DNA of 64,000 nucleotides from Tetraselmis striata (Eukaryota; Chlorophyta; Chlorodendrophyceae; Chlorodendrales; Chlorodendraceae): NCBI GenBank assembly GCA_006384855.1, contig VCJN01000005.1, positions 124,001-188,000 of the forward strand. Direction: 5' to 3'. Shown here one piece after another: positions 47,390 to 58,246 of the stretch. The translations under genes and the position numbers were made by a program. The notes beneath the pieces are model-generated. The model searched no databases. It saw only the letters and a list, made by a program, of their open reading frames with translations, and was not told where the DNA came from. Each line of letters opens with the position of its first letter. Position 1 is the first letter of the stretch.

Positions 47390-48778
47390 CGCGCCGCACG
47401 CACAGGAGGAGGAGCGGGACCCGGCGCTTGATTCGTGAGCTGGCAGGCGGGAGCCGCAGTGCAGCGGACCGCGCGGGTAGTGGCTGGAGGCGCGAAGGCG
47501 CGGCTGCTGGGAGTCGGCCGTGCAGAGATGGCGACGACGACCTACGACCTACGACGGCGACGGAGCGGCGCGCGCGCCCGTACAAGTACCGGTACGAGCA
47601 AGAGAACTACTGATCTAATATACACGATACCAGTGATGTGATGTACATTCCGCTTATTGGCGGTGTTTCAGTACCAGTAGTCGCTACCAGTGGCGACTAT
47701 CTATTTGCTTTTATGCATTTCCGCCGACGCCGGGATGACAGCAGGACTGGCACGAGTGAAACCGTTTGCTTTGGCTCTCCACCCGGCGCGGGATCAACCC
47801 TGACAGCCTGCCCTCGACGCCCCCACGCTTGCAAGCACGCCTAGCTCGGGATCGGTGGAGCCGTGGCGAGCAGGAAAGGGTTTGGCTTCTCCCCAGCGAG
47901 TGCGCCTGAACGGTTTGCTTCGTCGCCTCGTCGGTTCTGCTGATGCTACTGATCAAAACCTGCTCTGCTCGTCGACAAGACGATATCTGCCAGCCGCCGC
48001 CGTTTTTTCCCCGCCTCCGGGACGGGGGATAACTAATCCTTATCGGCAACCCAATCATCAGGCTCTTTGCCCCACCTTAGTTGCCCGTTTGCATTTATTA
48101 AGGCCTTAAAATGCTGTAGTAGTCATTCGTATTACCGACCCCATCAGCACCGGCGGCAACTGAGGATCTCCTCGTCTAATGAATGAGTTTGTTTTCTCCC
48201 CATCTCGCATAGGTATCTCACCTCTAATCCTTACATGAGCCGCCGCCCTCCCGTGAAACCTCTCTCGTACTCGTACTTCTTCGGGGTAGATCGGTGGGCG
48301 CGCGAATCGCGCGCGACGATCCAAAAGAAAAAATATTTGTATATAGTGTACGTATGGAGAAGCGACCGGTGCGGTTTGTACGTTTGTACGTTGCAGGTAC
48401 CCGTACTCGTAAGCGAGGACGACCTGCTCCAGCGCGCGGGCTCGTCTGCTCCTCAAAGCCTGCGGCCATTCATCAGCTCCTTCTGGCTTTCCGCTTTTAT
48501 TCAGCACGTCAGCCATTTCTGTGTAGCACTGGCCTGGTGCATGAGTCTGACAAGCAGCCGCAATAAGCAAATCCATACACCATCGCGCACGGTCCACGGC
48601 GCTACGGCAGCCTCTCGCAGTGAAACGCCACGGCGGCCTTCGTTTTAAACCCGCTGCGTCTGTGCCTGCGTGACGCACGCCAACAGAGCAGCGGCGATCG
48701 GCGACTTTGACCACGCGTTGACCTGCCCCGCCCGCCGACCTCGACGTAGAGCGTCCCGCGGAGGCGGCGGGCGAGGGG
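47390..48778. promoter_or_regulatory. Divergent intergenic region between the CDF and WD40 genes
   Basis: 1.39 kb between two start codons on opposite strands, so it must hold both promoters. It contains GTAC-rich elements at 47579-47600 (TACAAGTACCGGTACGAG), 48256-48275 (CTCGTACTCGTACTTC) and 48390-48412 (GGTACCCGTACTCGTAAG). A short piece at 47740-47765 resembles the start of repeat X. No TATA box could be singled out. The promoter role is inferred from position only. Confidence 0.4.
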
Positions 48779-50398
48779 ATGGCGGACACAGTGGTGCCGT
48801 CTGAGCTGGCGCTCGCGCTGGCTGAGCCGGGTGTGACGTACGATGAGAGCGCGGTGACGGCTTGCGCGAGGTGCGGCGCGGCATCCGCTTGGTCGGAGAC
48901 AGCACAATGAAAAAACCTGCAGACTCCAGCTTTGGCTCGCTGCTGGCCGGCCTAGATTACGACTCCTGGAGCCACACTTGCCTGAGAACTGACACGATTA
49001 TGCAACCACAGGGCAGATCCCAACCACAGCGCCTACGCGGCCGCGGTGGACGACGCCGGCGTGCTGCACTACCTGTTCCTGGGGGAGTCGGGCGCGGCGG
49101 TGGTGGCGGCCAGCTTCGACCTCGTCATGCGGCAGCAGCTGTCGGCAGGTGCGGAGTGGCAGCCCGCCACCGGATACGGGGACCCGCGTAACGCCCCCGG
49201 CTCAGGGCGGTGCAGAGGTCTCACTTGGGACGGCGATACGCAAATGCATAGCATAGCGATTCTTGGGTGCGCCACTATCCTGCGATGCATGCACACCCAG
49301 CACCCACATTCACACACCCGCACTCGCCCGGACACATCGCTCGAACACATCGCCCGGACTTAACCCGTACTGTGTGAGTACGTCACCTACTGCTTCCCCC
49401 ACAGTCATCACGTCACGGCGTGCTTAACTGTCCGCGCTCTGCCTCGTCATGCCTTACAACGCGTCATTCCACCACTCGGAGGCTAACGGTGTTCCGTACC
49501 TCGGGTGCAGGCGTGGAATGGCAGCCGGTGCGGCGTCCGTGGCTGGCGTTTGCCTTCCTGCCGCGCAGCCCCGACCGCGAGCTCCTCTTCTGCCGCGCCA
49601 ACTCCAACAAGCTGCTGTACGCGCGGCTGCCGGCGGCGGAGGGGCAGCGCGAGGCGGTGTTCCACTTTGGCTCGCACCCTGGTCCGCCCCCCGCCCTCGC
49701 CTTGCCCCAACTGCCGGATTCATCAGGGTTCCCGGAAGCGGCAAACCGATCCTCATGCATTTGGTCGCTTGTTTCTGGGGTCCGGATGCTTTCATGCAGA
49801 TGCATCCCTGTGCGTTTTACGGTATAGTCACGTGAGTGGCCGGCTAGTGACTCCTTGACAGCTGGAACAGCCCGGAGGCTTCGGCCAAGCCCTGGGGGAG
49901 TGTTAAGACGATGCTGTCTGTCTGTTTTGGGGGACTTCGAACGCATGAGGATGGCGCCCGCGCATGAAGGGCAGAGACTGCCAAGGAAATTGCACTCGTA
50001 GTCGCTACATCAGCAACTTGTAGCCACTTTCCAGGGGTCGGAAGATGATAGCAATGCCCGGTCTCACGATGACACCCCCCCCCCCCCCCCCCCCCCCCCA
50101 ACCATGGGTCTCCGCCTCTTCTGGAACCTTCCCCCTGCGCAGCCGCTATCTCCTGCTTTGAGGTGCGCGGCGACGGCGATCGTGTGGCGTCCGGCTGCGA
50201 GGCGGGCGCCCTGCGGCTGTGGAGCGTGCTCACGGGGCGGCAGCTGGCAGACAGGGAGCGCGCGCACCACGGCGGCGTCACCGCTGTGGCCTTCCTCGGC
50301 GCCCACAAGGTGCTGGGCCCGAAAGGGGCATCCAGCTGCGCAGGCAGTTTGGGGTCGCTAGGGTTGGGGGGAAGGGGGCAGCGCAAGCGGCAAAGGAC

Positions 50399-50433
<35 letters not shown>

Positions 50434-51650
50434 ACCAGCCTAATGGTGCCGAGGGCTGCTTGGGGGCTTATAGTCATTGCTCTGAAAAGCTCTCGATCAG
50501 TGTGCAGTTTTGGTCTCCGCTGAATCCAGTCCAGGCTGAACCACTACCGGGAACCACTACCTCAGCTGAACTTCGGCCGAACTGGTGTCAACGCAGCTAT
50601 AAGACATCTTTTCGAATGAGGCGCTCGGTGGGGTGGGGCGGGGCTTAGGTGCAGTTCGCAGCGGTTTTGTGGTTGTTTCGTCTGGTTTGGAGTGGGATGA
50701 TCAAGACAGGTTCGCGTAGCCAGCAGTTTCTTGGAGGTGCGTCCGCGCCCGTACTGCACAGGCAAGCTTCACTTGTTCCGAGAATATTTGGAGTCAGAGC
50801 CCAGATGAAATGTGCTTGAATCGCTGAACAGCCAGGGTCTCATTCTGAACTCAGGCTCCGGATTCAGCATGGACTATGATCAATCTCCATATCCTGTCAC
50901 CTGAATGGCGGTGCACGCGCTTGTGGCTAAGCTGAACACCTGCCAGGGGTACGTGAGTCGGAGTGGGCGGTGTGGCTAAGCGGTCGCCCTGTGGCCGCCT
51001 GTGCAGCTGGTGAGCAGCGGGCGCGACGGGGAGCTGCTGCTGTGGGACGCCGAGGGCGGCCGCCTGAGCCCGACGCACTCGCTGTCCGTCGCCTGCTCCT
51101 CCGCCATCACCGCGCTGCAAACCTTCGACGGGCTGCGCAGCCTGCAGGGCGGCCCCGCGGCGCTGCCGTGGCGCCGACCGCTGCCGCCGCTGCCGCCCGG
51201 CTGCGCGCCATGCGGGCGCAGCAGCGTGGACGAGCCGCCCACGGTGGTGGCCGTCGGCACGGAGAACGGCGGCCTGTACGCCTGGGTGGCCGTCGCCGAC
51301 CCCTGCCTCGAGGCGGGCGGCAGCTTCATGACGCAGGTGCCCGGCCCCAGCCCGTGTCCGTCCCCGCATCACACCCATGGCAACCATTTCGTGCAATGTG
51401 CATGCTAATGTGCCGCGATCATGCACAAATTGGCAGAGCTGTTCGGCAAATAGCGACCGTATTGACCAATTCATGCAACGGTAGTGTTTGAGATACGTGG
51501 TTCCATACATTTAATTTGTGAGTCGGACGCTACTTGTTTATGCCTCGCTTTCTGACATTATTAGCTAATAATTATTTTGTCCAGGTAATAAGTTATTATT
51601 TATAGATTACTAACACTCTCCATATCTAATCTCTCATGTCCAGGAATAAG

Positions 51651-51684
<34 letters not shown>

Positions 51685-54600
51685 CACACACACATCAACT
51701 CACACCATGCACTATCTTCGATTTATGTTTAATCGCAATCCTTACATTTCTAATTGATTGATCAGGAGGTCTCCCCACATTTATTGCAGATACTGCAGGA
51801 TCCACTCTGATGCAGCGTGTTTCATGCCATTTAATTTGTGTTAAAACGAGTCCAGCGCGGACAAAGGCGAAGCTCAGGCTCCAACACGCGACTGATGACT
51901 CAAGCTTTTGCAGGTGTGCGTGGACCACACCGCTCGTGGCGTTCCTATCCGCACGCTGGCGTTCAGCCTCGACGGCGCCGCGCTCGCCGTGGGCGTCGCC
52001 GGTCCGCGGCACGCGCCGCAGCGCATGCTGCCCGACCTGGACGACCTCAGCGAGGGGATGGCGCGTGTGTACGACACGGGCACCTGGCAGTGCGTCGAGG
52101 TGTGCGCCCCCCCCCCCCCCCCCCCCCCCCCCCCCCTGGTTTCCCCCGCCGACCAATTTCTAGTATGCCAGAAGGGATTGTTATTTATACACAGGTAATT
52201 GTCCGAGGAGCGTGGCCAAGCGTGTGTGTGTTTGTGCGTGTGTGTTTTTGTCCGTGTGTGGGAGGGGGGGCGGGTCGACTGGTTTTCTACTTCACAGACG
52301 GAGCTCGTTGCAGCGACTTGCGACCGGAGTCGTTACCTTAAAAAAGAACACATCAAGCGTGATCCTACTCTTATATTGACATGCAAATGGGAGACATCGA
52401 CGACTGCAATGCGTTATGAAATGGGCGAAGGCCCCGTCTAAAAATGGGGCGGAGTGCATCGAGACCATATTATCACTTTAAACCATGTATTTGTGGCGAA
52501 CCGGCAGCTAGCTCGGCTTCTTCTGTGGCGCCGGGTGTGGGGGATGGGGGCTCAGTCGGTCCGTCCGCCCGTCTGGAGGTCGGCCGGCGATCGGGCTACG
52601 GATGGGCAGACGTGCAGGCGGGCGGTCGGTCGCCCGGCCCGGCCGCCCGAAGGGCTCAGGTCGAGAGGGGCGGCATCTGTGCTGAGGCACTCTGCCACCA
52701 ACGGGCTAATTTGATACGTGCCACTGGCAGTGCTGTGATATTTTGACTTTCGTATCTGACACCGAGTCCTTCACCGGCTGCTATGGGAAAATGTGGCCTG
52801 ATGCCTCCCAGGCGGTTCCAGTTCCGCGCGGCGCGCCGCTCCACTTGCAATTTGTCGCCGCGGAGGGCCATCTTTTGCCTGCGGCTCCCCCTCGGCTTCT
52901 TTTCGCGGCGCCCACGCGCGGGCCGCCGCTGGTTCTGGCAAGCCATTTCACGCCAGGCGCCGCTGCTGGCGACGACGACGGCGAGCTCGGCCTGCCCGCC
53001 AACGACCCGCTGCGGCTGGCGTCAATCCTACGTAGCGGGAATGCGCCCCCGCGTGGCGATGAATTCGGCGGGCTCGAGAACGCGAGGGGCTTGCGAGAGG
53101 AGGAGGAGGAAGAGGAGGATGGAGAGCCGCGGCCCCGCAGGCCCGTCGAGCCGTGGGGCGCTCCGCACCCTGGTGGATGCCCCGTCGTGGCAACGAAAGC
53201 AGTAGGCAAGGTTCCCGAGTCAAACGAGGCTATCGAGGCGCTCGCCCTGACGCCGCAGCCCCGAGCCACGAGGAGGGTACCGCAGCCCATGCGCGGTGCT
53301 ACTTCAGCAGCGGGCGCTGAGCTCCCGGCAGCACATCCGGTGGAAGAGGATGCGCCCACGGAACGGGACGGCGGCGGCGTGCCCGTGCCAGTGGTGCAGG
53401 TGCCCCCTCCCGCTTGTGGAACGAGCTTCCATTCGTACTCGCAGTATCTTTACCAGTCAGTCGCTCGCTCAGCCAGTGTGATACGGCCCGCCGGTGGCGG
53501 CGCAGCTGCTAACTTCAGTGGTATTATTGCGGCCTTCCATTTATAATAGCATATTAGCAGTCGTTCGAGAGCCCCCCCACCCAACTCGACTTTGGCGTGT
53601 CCTGGCGTTGCCTCCCGCAGGTCATGGAGCCGGTGCAGCCCCGGCTACATGTGCCGGCGCCCGTGGAAACCAGGCCGGCCACCTTCAAGACTACCTCTCG
53701 TGCGAAGCAAGAATCTCGCGAGGATCCCCCGTCGGCACCTGCTGTCGAAATCGCCTCTCAACCAGCGCGCCAGCCGGCTGTCAAGACTACCAGCGTGTCT
53801 GCCTGGCTGGCGCGCCAAGAGTCAACTCGCTCCTCCAGCAAGGCCAAACAGACCGTCACGGCTGACCCTGGACCGGACAAGCCGCTGCCCAAGCCGCTGC
53901 CTAGCGGCATGCGCTTCGTGGAAGGTACGGTCTCCTCCAAGGCCCGACAGGAGCCGCCAATTGTCGACCGGCTGGCGCCACGCGAGCCGCCTGCGACGGA
54001 GTCACTGCCGGAATCGAGTCTCGGCGAAGTGCAGCTCAACACTAGCCGGCTGGTCCTCCGGAAGATGGAGGCCTTGGCGGCTTCGGAGTTTCCCTCGGAG
54101 CAGATGATGCCGGAGTTGGAGGCCGAGGCGGCAGCTGAGGCCGCGCGCCGTGCCTGTGGGTCGTGCACTGAGGCTGCTGGCGGATACTCCAACCTCCCCC
54201 CAATCGCAGATACCGTCGACCCGTTCGACCGCAGGCGAGGGTTCCCCTCCCTCCACTCGTCCCCTCCCGCCGAGATTTCCGAGTTGCAGGTTACCAAGCA
54301 CCGAGCTATACCTACTACTATGAGGCGCCAGCACATTCAATATGACAAGAATCCATGATGTTTGATTCGAAATGGAACGTTATATGTTATTCGTTTTCAC
54401 ATTGATAACGCCCTGCGGTTCTTGCTCCGCGTCAACGCCATTTGTTATGATACCACAATCGAAGCGTCGCAGCGCCCATTTGCGACGTATACCATAGTAT
54501 GTGGCATGTGTGTTTATATTATTTCCGCATTGACGAGGCTTGCGCCGTCCGGGCATGCAGGTTGGTGCCAAAACAGCTAGACGCACGGTGGGTTGCGACG

Positions 54601-54862
54601 CGCAGTCTGCGGCCGCGCATGGAGACGCTGTGGAGCATCGACGACCACCTCGCAGGGGTAAGGACCAACTCCGCCCTTTTGCGGTCAGTGATGCCAATGG
54701 GGGCAGCCTCGACAGGGGCCAGCCGGTCCGCCATCTGGGCATCCCACTGAGCAGTCTGTGGCGGGTTCCCAGGTGTGCGATACCCAGGCTAGCGCCCCAT
54801 TCTACAAGCTATCCCGGACGGACGTGGCGTCGCTCATCACCTCCACCGCTCTCTGCCTATGA
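48779..54862 (+). CDS. WD40-repeat protein with long disordered C-terminal region
   Basis: Exons: 48779-48870, 49012-49148, 49511-49681, 50143-50309, 51007-51336, 51914-52099, 52731-53399, then one starting at 53621. All junction phases fit. The ATG at 48779 opens MADTVVPSELALALAEPG. WD blades are visible as GDRVASGCEAGALRLWSVLT, HHGGVTAVAFLGAHK, LVSSGRDGELLLWDAEGG, VVAVGTENGGLYAW and IRTLAFSLDGAALAVGV. From 52731 on it is acidic, then Pro/Ser/Ala-rich. Reading straight through gives a stop at 54356-54358 (829 residues). Two further well-coded exons, 54561 or 54577 to 54657 and 54755-54862 (ending LITSTALCL, stop), can be joined from donors at 54241 (phase 2) or 54290 (phase 0), and I favour that longer form. 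Which WD40 family it belongs to is not clear. TGTAA occurs at 55187-55191. Confidence 0.75.
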
Positions 54863-56058
54863 GCGCACGGTCCCCATCATCACAGGCTTGGCGCCTTGGT
54901 TCGCTGCCGCCGGCCTCCCGCTCCCATAGATACCACCCAATGGAACGATGGCGCACCGAAAAGGCACACATATTTATATATGCACATCATCGCCCCCTGA
55001 CGCTCGCAACACCGCGGAAATATAATAAACCACGGCCCTGACTAACCCTGCCCATTTGGAGCGCCGGCGGTAAAGACACCATTAAGTGAAGCATGCGAAT
55101 GCGCCATTACATCCGCGTCTCTCAGGGGAGCGGCGGCCGGTGAAGGGTGCACATTGGCGTGTTTGCGCGCCATGGCCTCACAGCCCTGTAACAACCATAA
55201 TAGAATCGTGAGCTGCTGCCTTGCTATACCGCTTGAGCCCCCCCCCCCCCCCCCCCCCCAAACAGTGAATTGCATTTTAGGCTCGAGTCTATAAATAAAT
55301 GCGCTCTTGGTGTACTCCTCTAATATCCTTGACCTGACCTAGCAGTGAGGAACGTACCTACCGCAGTACATGCCACATTGCAGCGAGCAATCAAAGCGAC
55401 ACCTCTGCTGTGGGCGGAGGACCCCAGGCTGATGGGGTTGGTCATGAGATGTCATGCGGCCGCGGGCGGAGTTTTTGCGTCACTAGGGGATCGCTAAGGG
55501 AACTCCGAAGTACACATGAGATCATGGGTTTGATTCCCTTTCAGAGCCACATGCCATCGGAGCGATTCACACGGTTATAGGTAGTACCCTGCCGTGTGTA
55601 GGGCAGGTGTCAGGGTATGAGCCCCTGGCACCTAGGGTTTCCACACCCTACCTTGTAGCGCGGCAACCCGTAGGGCACGACGTCAAACATCTGTACGCAT
55701 ACAAACATACATACCGTAACCACGCTTTGGATTGGCGGTACATTGTGGTTTTTAGCCCCCTCCCCGCGAATGGAGAAAACTATAATTATCCTGAAATATG
55801 TCAGAATACACCACGAATAACACACGGGGATTCCGACTCGTCGCTGCAACATGATTCCCTTTACGCGAACCCAAATAAGATATATATTCATATAAATGCT
55901 GTGCCATCTTACGGAGGGGGCCGGAGGGGGGGGGGGGGGGGGGTGTCGGCATCAATTGTATCAAGTGAACCCCAAGCGGGAGCATCATGGGCTGCAGCTA
56001 TGCTGGCGACATGGCAGCGCAGAAAGTGTTGCAATCGCAAGCCCGGCAGTGCGGTACC
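54863..56058. other. Convergent intergenic region
   Basis: Lies between the 3' ends of the WD40 and sulfotransferase-like genes. It holds a C tract at 55239-55259 and a G tract at 55925-55942. A tRNA T-arm-like GGGTTTGATTCCC at about 55526-55540 has no surrounding cloverleaf. No coding sequence is supported. Confidence 0.5.
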
Positions 56059-57672
56059 TCAGTGAACATTTCTAGCGGGCGGGGGAGTGGGTGGAGGCGG
56101 TGGCTCAGCACCACCGCCGCGTCCCGCCCTCCCGTCCAGCGCCTCGCCCGTCCGCAGCTGCTCCCTGTGGAACCTCTTTCGCAGCATCTCCTGCTGTCTC
56201 TGCGCCAGCCCCTGCACGCGAGCTGCAGCAGCGGCCCCGGGGGTGAGTGCAGGGCGGGCGCAGACCGGTGGATGCGTCCCTCCCTTGCCGTGCCCTCACC
56301 CCCCTCGCCTTCCCTGCGCACCGTTAGTGCCATGTTGCTCCCCGTTTGGCCGCTTCCCCAGACTCCCCTGCTGCCTGCCGACCAGTGCGGCTGCCTGGTT
56401 CAACTTGTCGCCACGCATGCCCTCGCCAGTGCGCGCCTGCCACTGCTTCCATCTGCCTCCGCCTTTCGGCAGGGCGGTCCCGCGCTGAGCAATGACGGAC
56501 CTGGCGAAGTCCTGCCCGAAGAAGCTGAGCGGGATGCCCATCACGTCCTTGCGGTTGGGTGTCTGCTGCGACCAGAGCTCGCCCAGGGTTCCCGCGTGCG
56601 CCGCCTGCTGCTCCGGCGACAGCCGGAAGTCGAGGCCGCTGAGGTCGCAGTCGCCGGTGAGGTGTCCGGCCGAGGCTGGGGGGGCGGTGTGCTGCGAGTA
56701 GCCGCCGGCCGCGTTGTCGTGTATCACCGCCGAGAAGGAGCAGCCCTGGACGCCCAGCAGGCCGTGCAGCGCCGCGTTATAGCGGCCCACCTCCATGTGC
56801 TCCACCGGCAGCAGCGCGCTCGTGTTGGGGAAGCGCTCATGGAAGCGCTCGGCGAGCTCAGCTGCGGCGCTCCACTCCTGATGTGTGTGCGCCGCGTTGA
56901 AGTCGGGGTTCCGGACCGGCGCGTCCGGGTTCTCGCGGTACGTCAGCACATAGCGCGCGCAGGGGAACACGGCGCCCAGGAAGGCCAGGCTGTCGGGCTT
57001 GATGTACCGAATCTCCTTAAACCCCAGCACCGGGAAGGCGCCCGTCAGCGCCGCGAAGTCGGCACCCAGTAGCATTCGCCGCAGGAACTCCTGTCGGCCC
57101 GCGTCCGCAAGGTCAGCGGGGAGCGAGGTGGCTGCAGTATGGTCGTGCTGTACCATACTAAACGTTGCTTTGTTGCAGCAGTGGTTTCGCGTTGTTTACT
57201 GCATTGGTTTTCTAGTCGCCGGGTTCACTGCCTTTTTCTGGTGATGGTTGGCGTTACTGGCGCGTACCTGCACGAGGCACTTAGTGCCGTGGCCGTCCAC
57301 CGTGCGATGCTTCCAGGAGGCGGACTTGGGGTACTTGCTGCTCCTGTACCCGTTCGCAATGGCCTGCGCCATGCTGTTCAGCATCCCCTCGTGCTCACCC
57401 TGCAGGTCGAAACCCGGCACGTCGGCGAACATACCGAGGGCGGTGGTACTCCCCGTGCGCCCCCCCGCCCCAAGCACGAACAGCCAGTTCTGCGCGCACA
57501 GGTCGCAGGACGGCCCGGTGTCGGGCGCGCGCGCCGCCAGCTGCCCCTCAAGCACCTCATCCAGGCTGCGCCGTGCGGCGCGCGTGCTGGCGCCGGGCGC
57601 CACCGAGGCAAGGAGCAGCAGCAGCCAGGCGATGCAGCGCCATGGGCGGGGAGACGCCCCTTGCAACCTCAT
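56059..57672 (-). CDS. Sulfotransferase-like secretory-pathway protein
   Basis: Three exons, 57268-57672, 56322-57090 and 56059-56222, with donors GTACGC and GTGCGC, give 445 residues with matching phases. A signal peptide or anchor begins the protein (about residues 12-28, CIAWLLLLLASVAPGAS). The domain begins with NWLFVLGAGGRTGSTTALGM, a G..RTGST loop equivalent to the 5'-phosphosulfate loop that binds PAPS. It continues with LGFKEIRYIKPDSLAFLGAV and ARYVLTYREN, the 3'-phosphate-binding region of sulfotransferases, including the YREN counterpart of the usual R/S site. The C-terminus is a basic-acidic helix (QGLAQRQQEMLRKRFHREQL), possibly a coiled coil, then prolines. Predicted location: Golgi lumen or secreted, acting on a carbohydrate or protein. 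Substrate unknown. It shares a 574-base divergent upstream region with the GNAT gene. Confidence 0.75.
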
Positions 57673-58246
57673 CCCGCCGGTGGCCTGTTGCTTCGGCTGT
57701 GTTGCGACGAGAGGAAGAGCTGTGCGGCGACCGACCTCCCCACTAACCACTCAGGCGCCCAGCCTGGTGTTCCGCGCGAAGGCTTCTCGCAGGCGCCGGG
57801 CCGAGCCAGAGGTGAACTGTGATGTCAGCGGCCAGCAACACCGCTGATATATTATGGTGCGTTTAGGGTTTTTTTTTAAGACTCGCGATGTGGCACGCGC
57901 GTGATTTCGAACCTTTTGTATTCGTAGTGTTAACGTCTACATTATGGGTAGTCCAGCCTGCGGTGACAACCAAGCAGCAGGCGGGGCGGCGAGCGGTCGC
58001 GATATACGCGCCGCTGATGATAGCAAATCGCGTCGTCCGCCATCCCACCGGTAGCATCAGCCCAACAGCCAATCAGCCGGCTCCACGGCGGCCTCGCGAT
58101 TACTGCACAACAGGCGGAGACGATGACAACGGGCCACCCGCGTCTTGCTATACACATCCGCTAATACGCTGTGTGGATTACCGGCCCTGCCCTGTTCGAC
58201 AACGCGCTGCCTTCATCGGCGGTGCGGGACGGGCGGTCGGTGGCTC
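57673..58246. promoter_or_regulatory. Divergent promoter region, sulfotransferase-like / GNAT genes
   Basis: 574 bases between the two divergent start codons. Regulatory function is inferred from position. No specific element can be named. A T tract at 57871-57879 is the only low-complexity feature. Confidence 0.35.

Noticed and set aside
48106..48789. 227-residue minus-strand frame between CDF and WD40 genes
   Set aside because: No homology and no start or coding composition; it overlaps the start of the WD40 gene on the other strand.
54499..54929. Independent small gene downstream of the WD40 protein
   Set aside because: Its best segments fit as spliced 3' exons of the WD40 gene, with matching phase, and no separate start codon is convincing.
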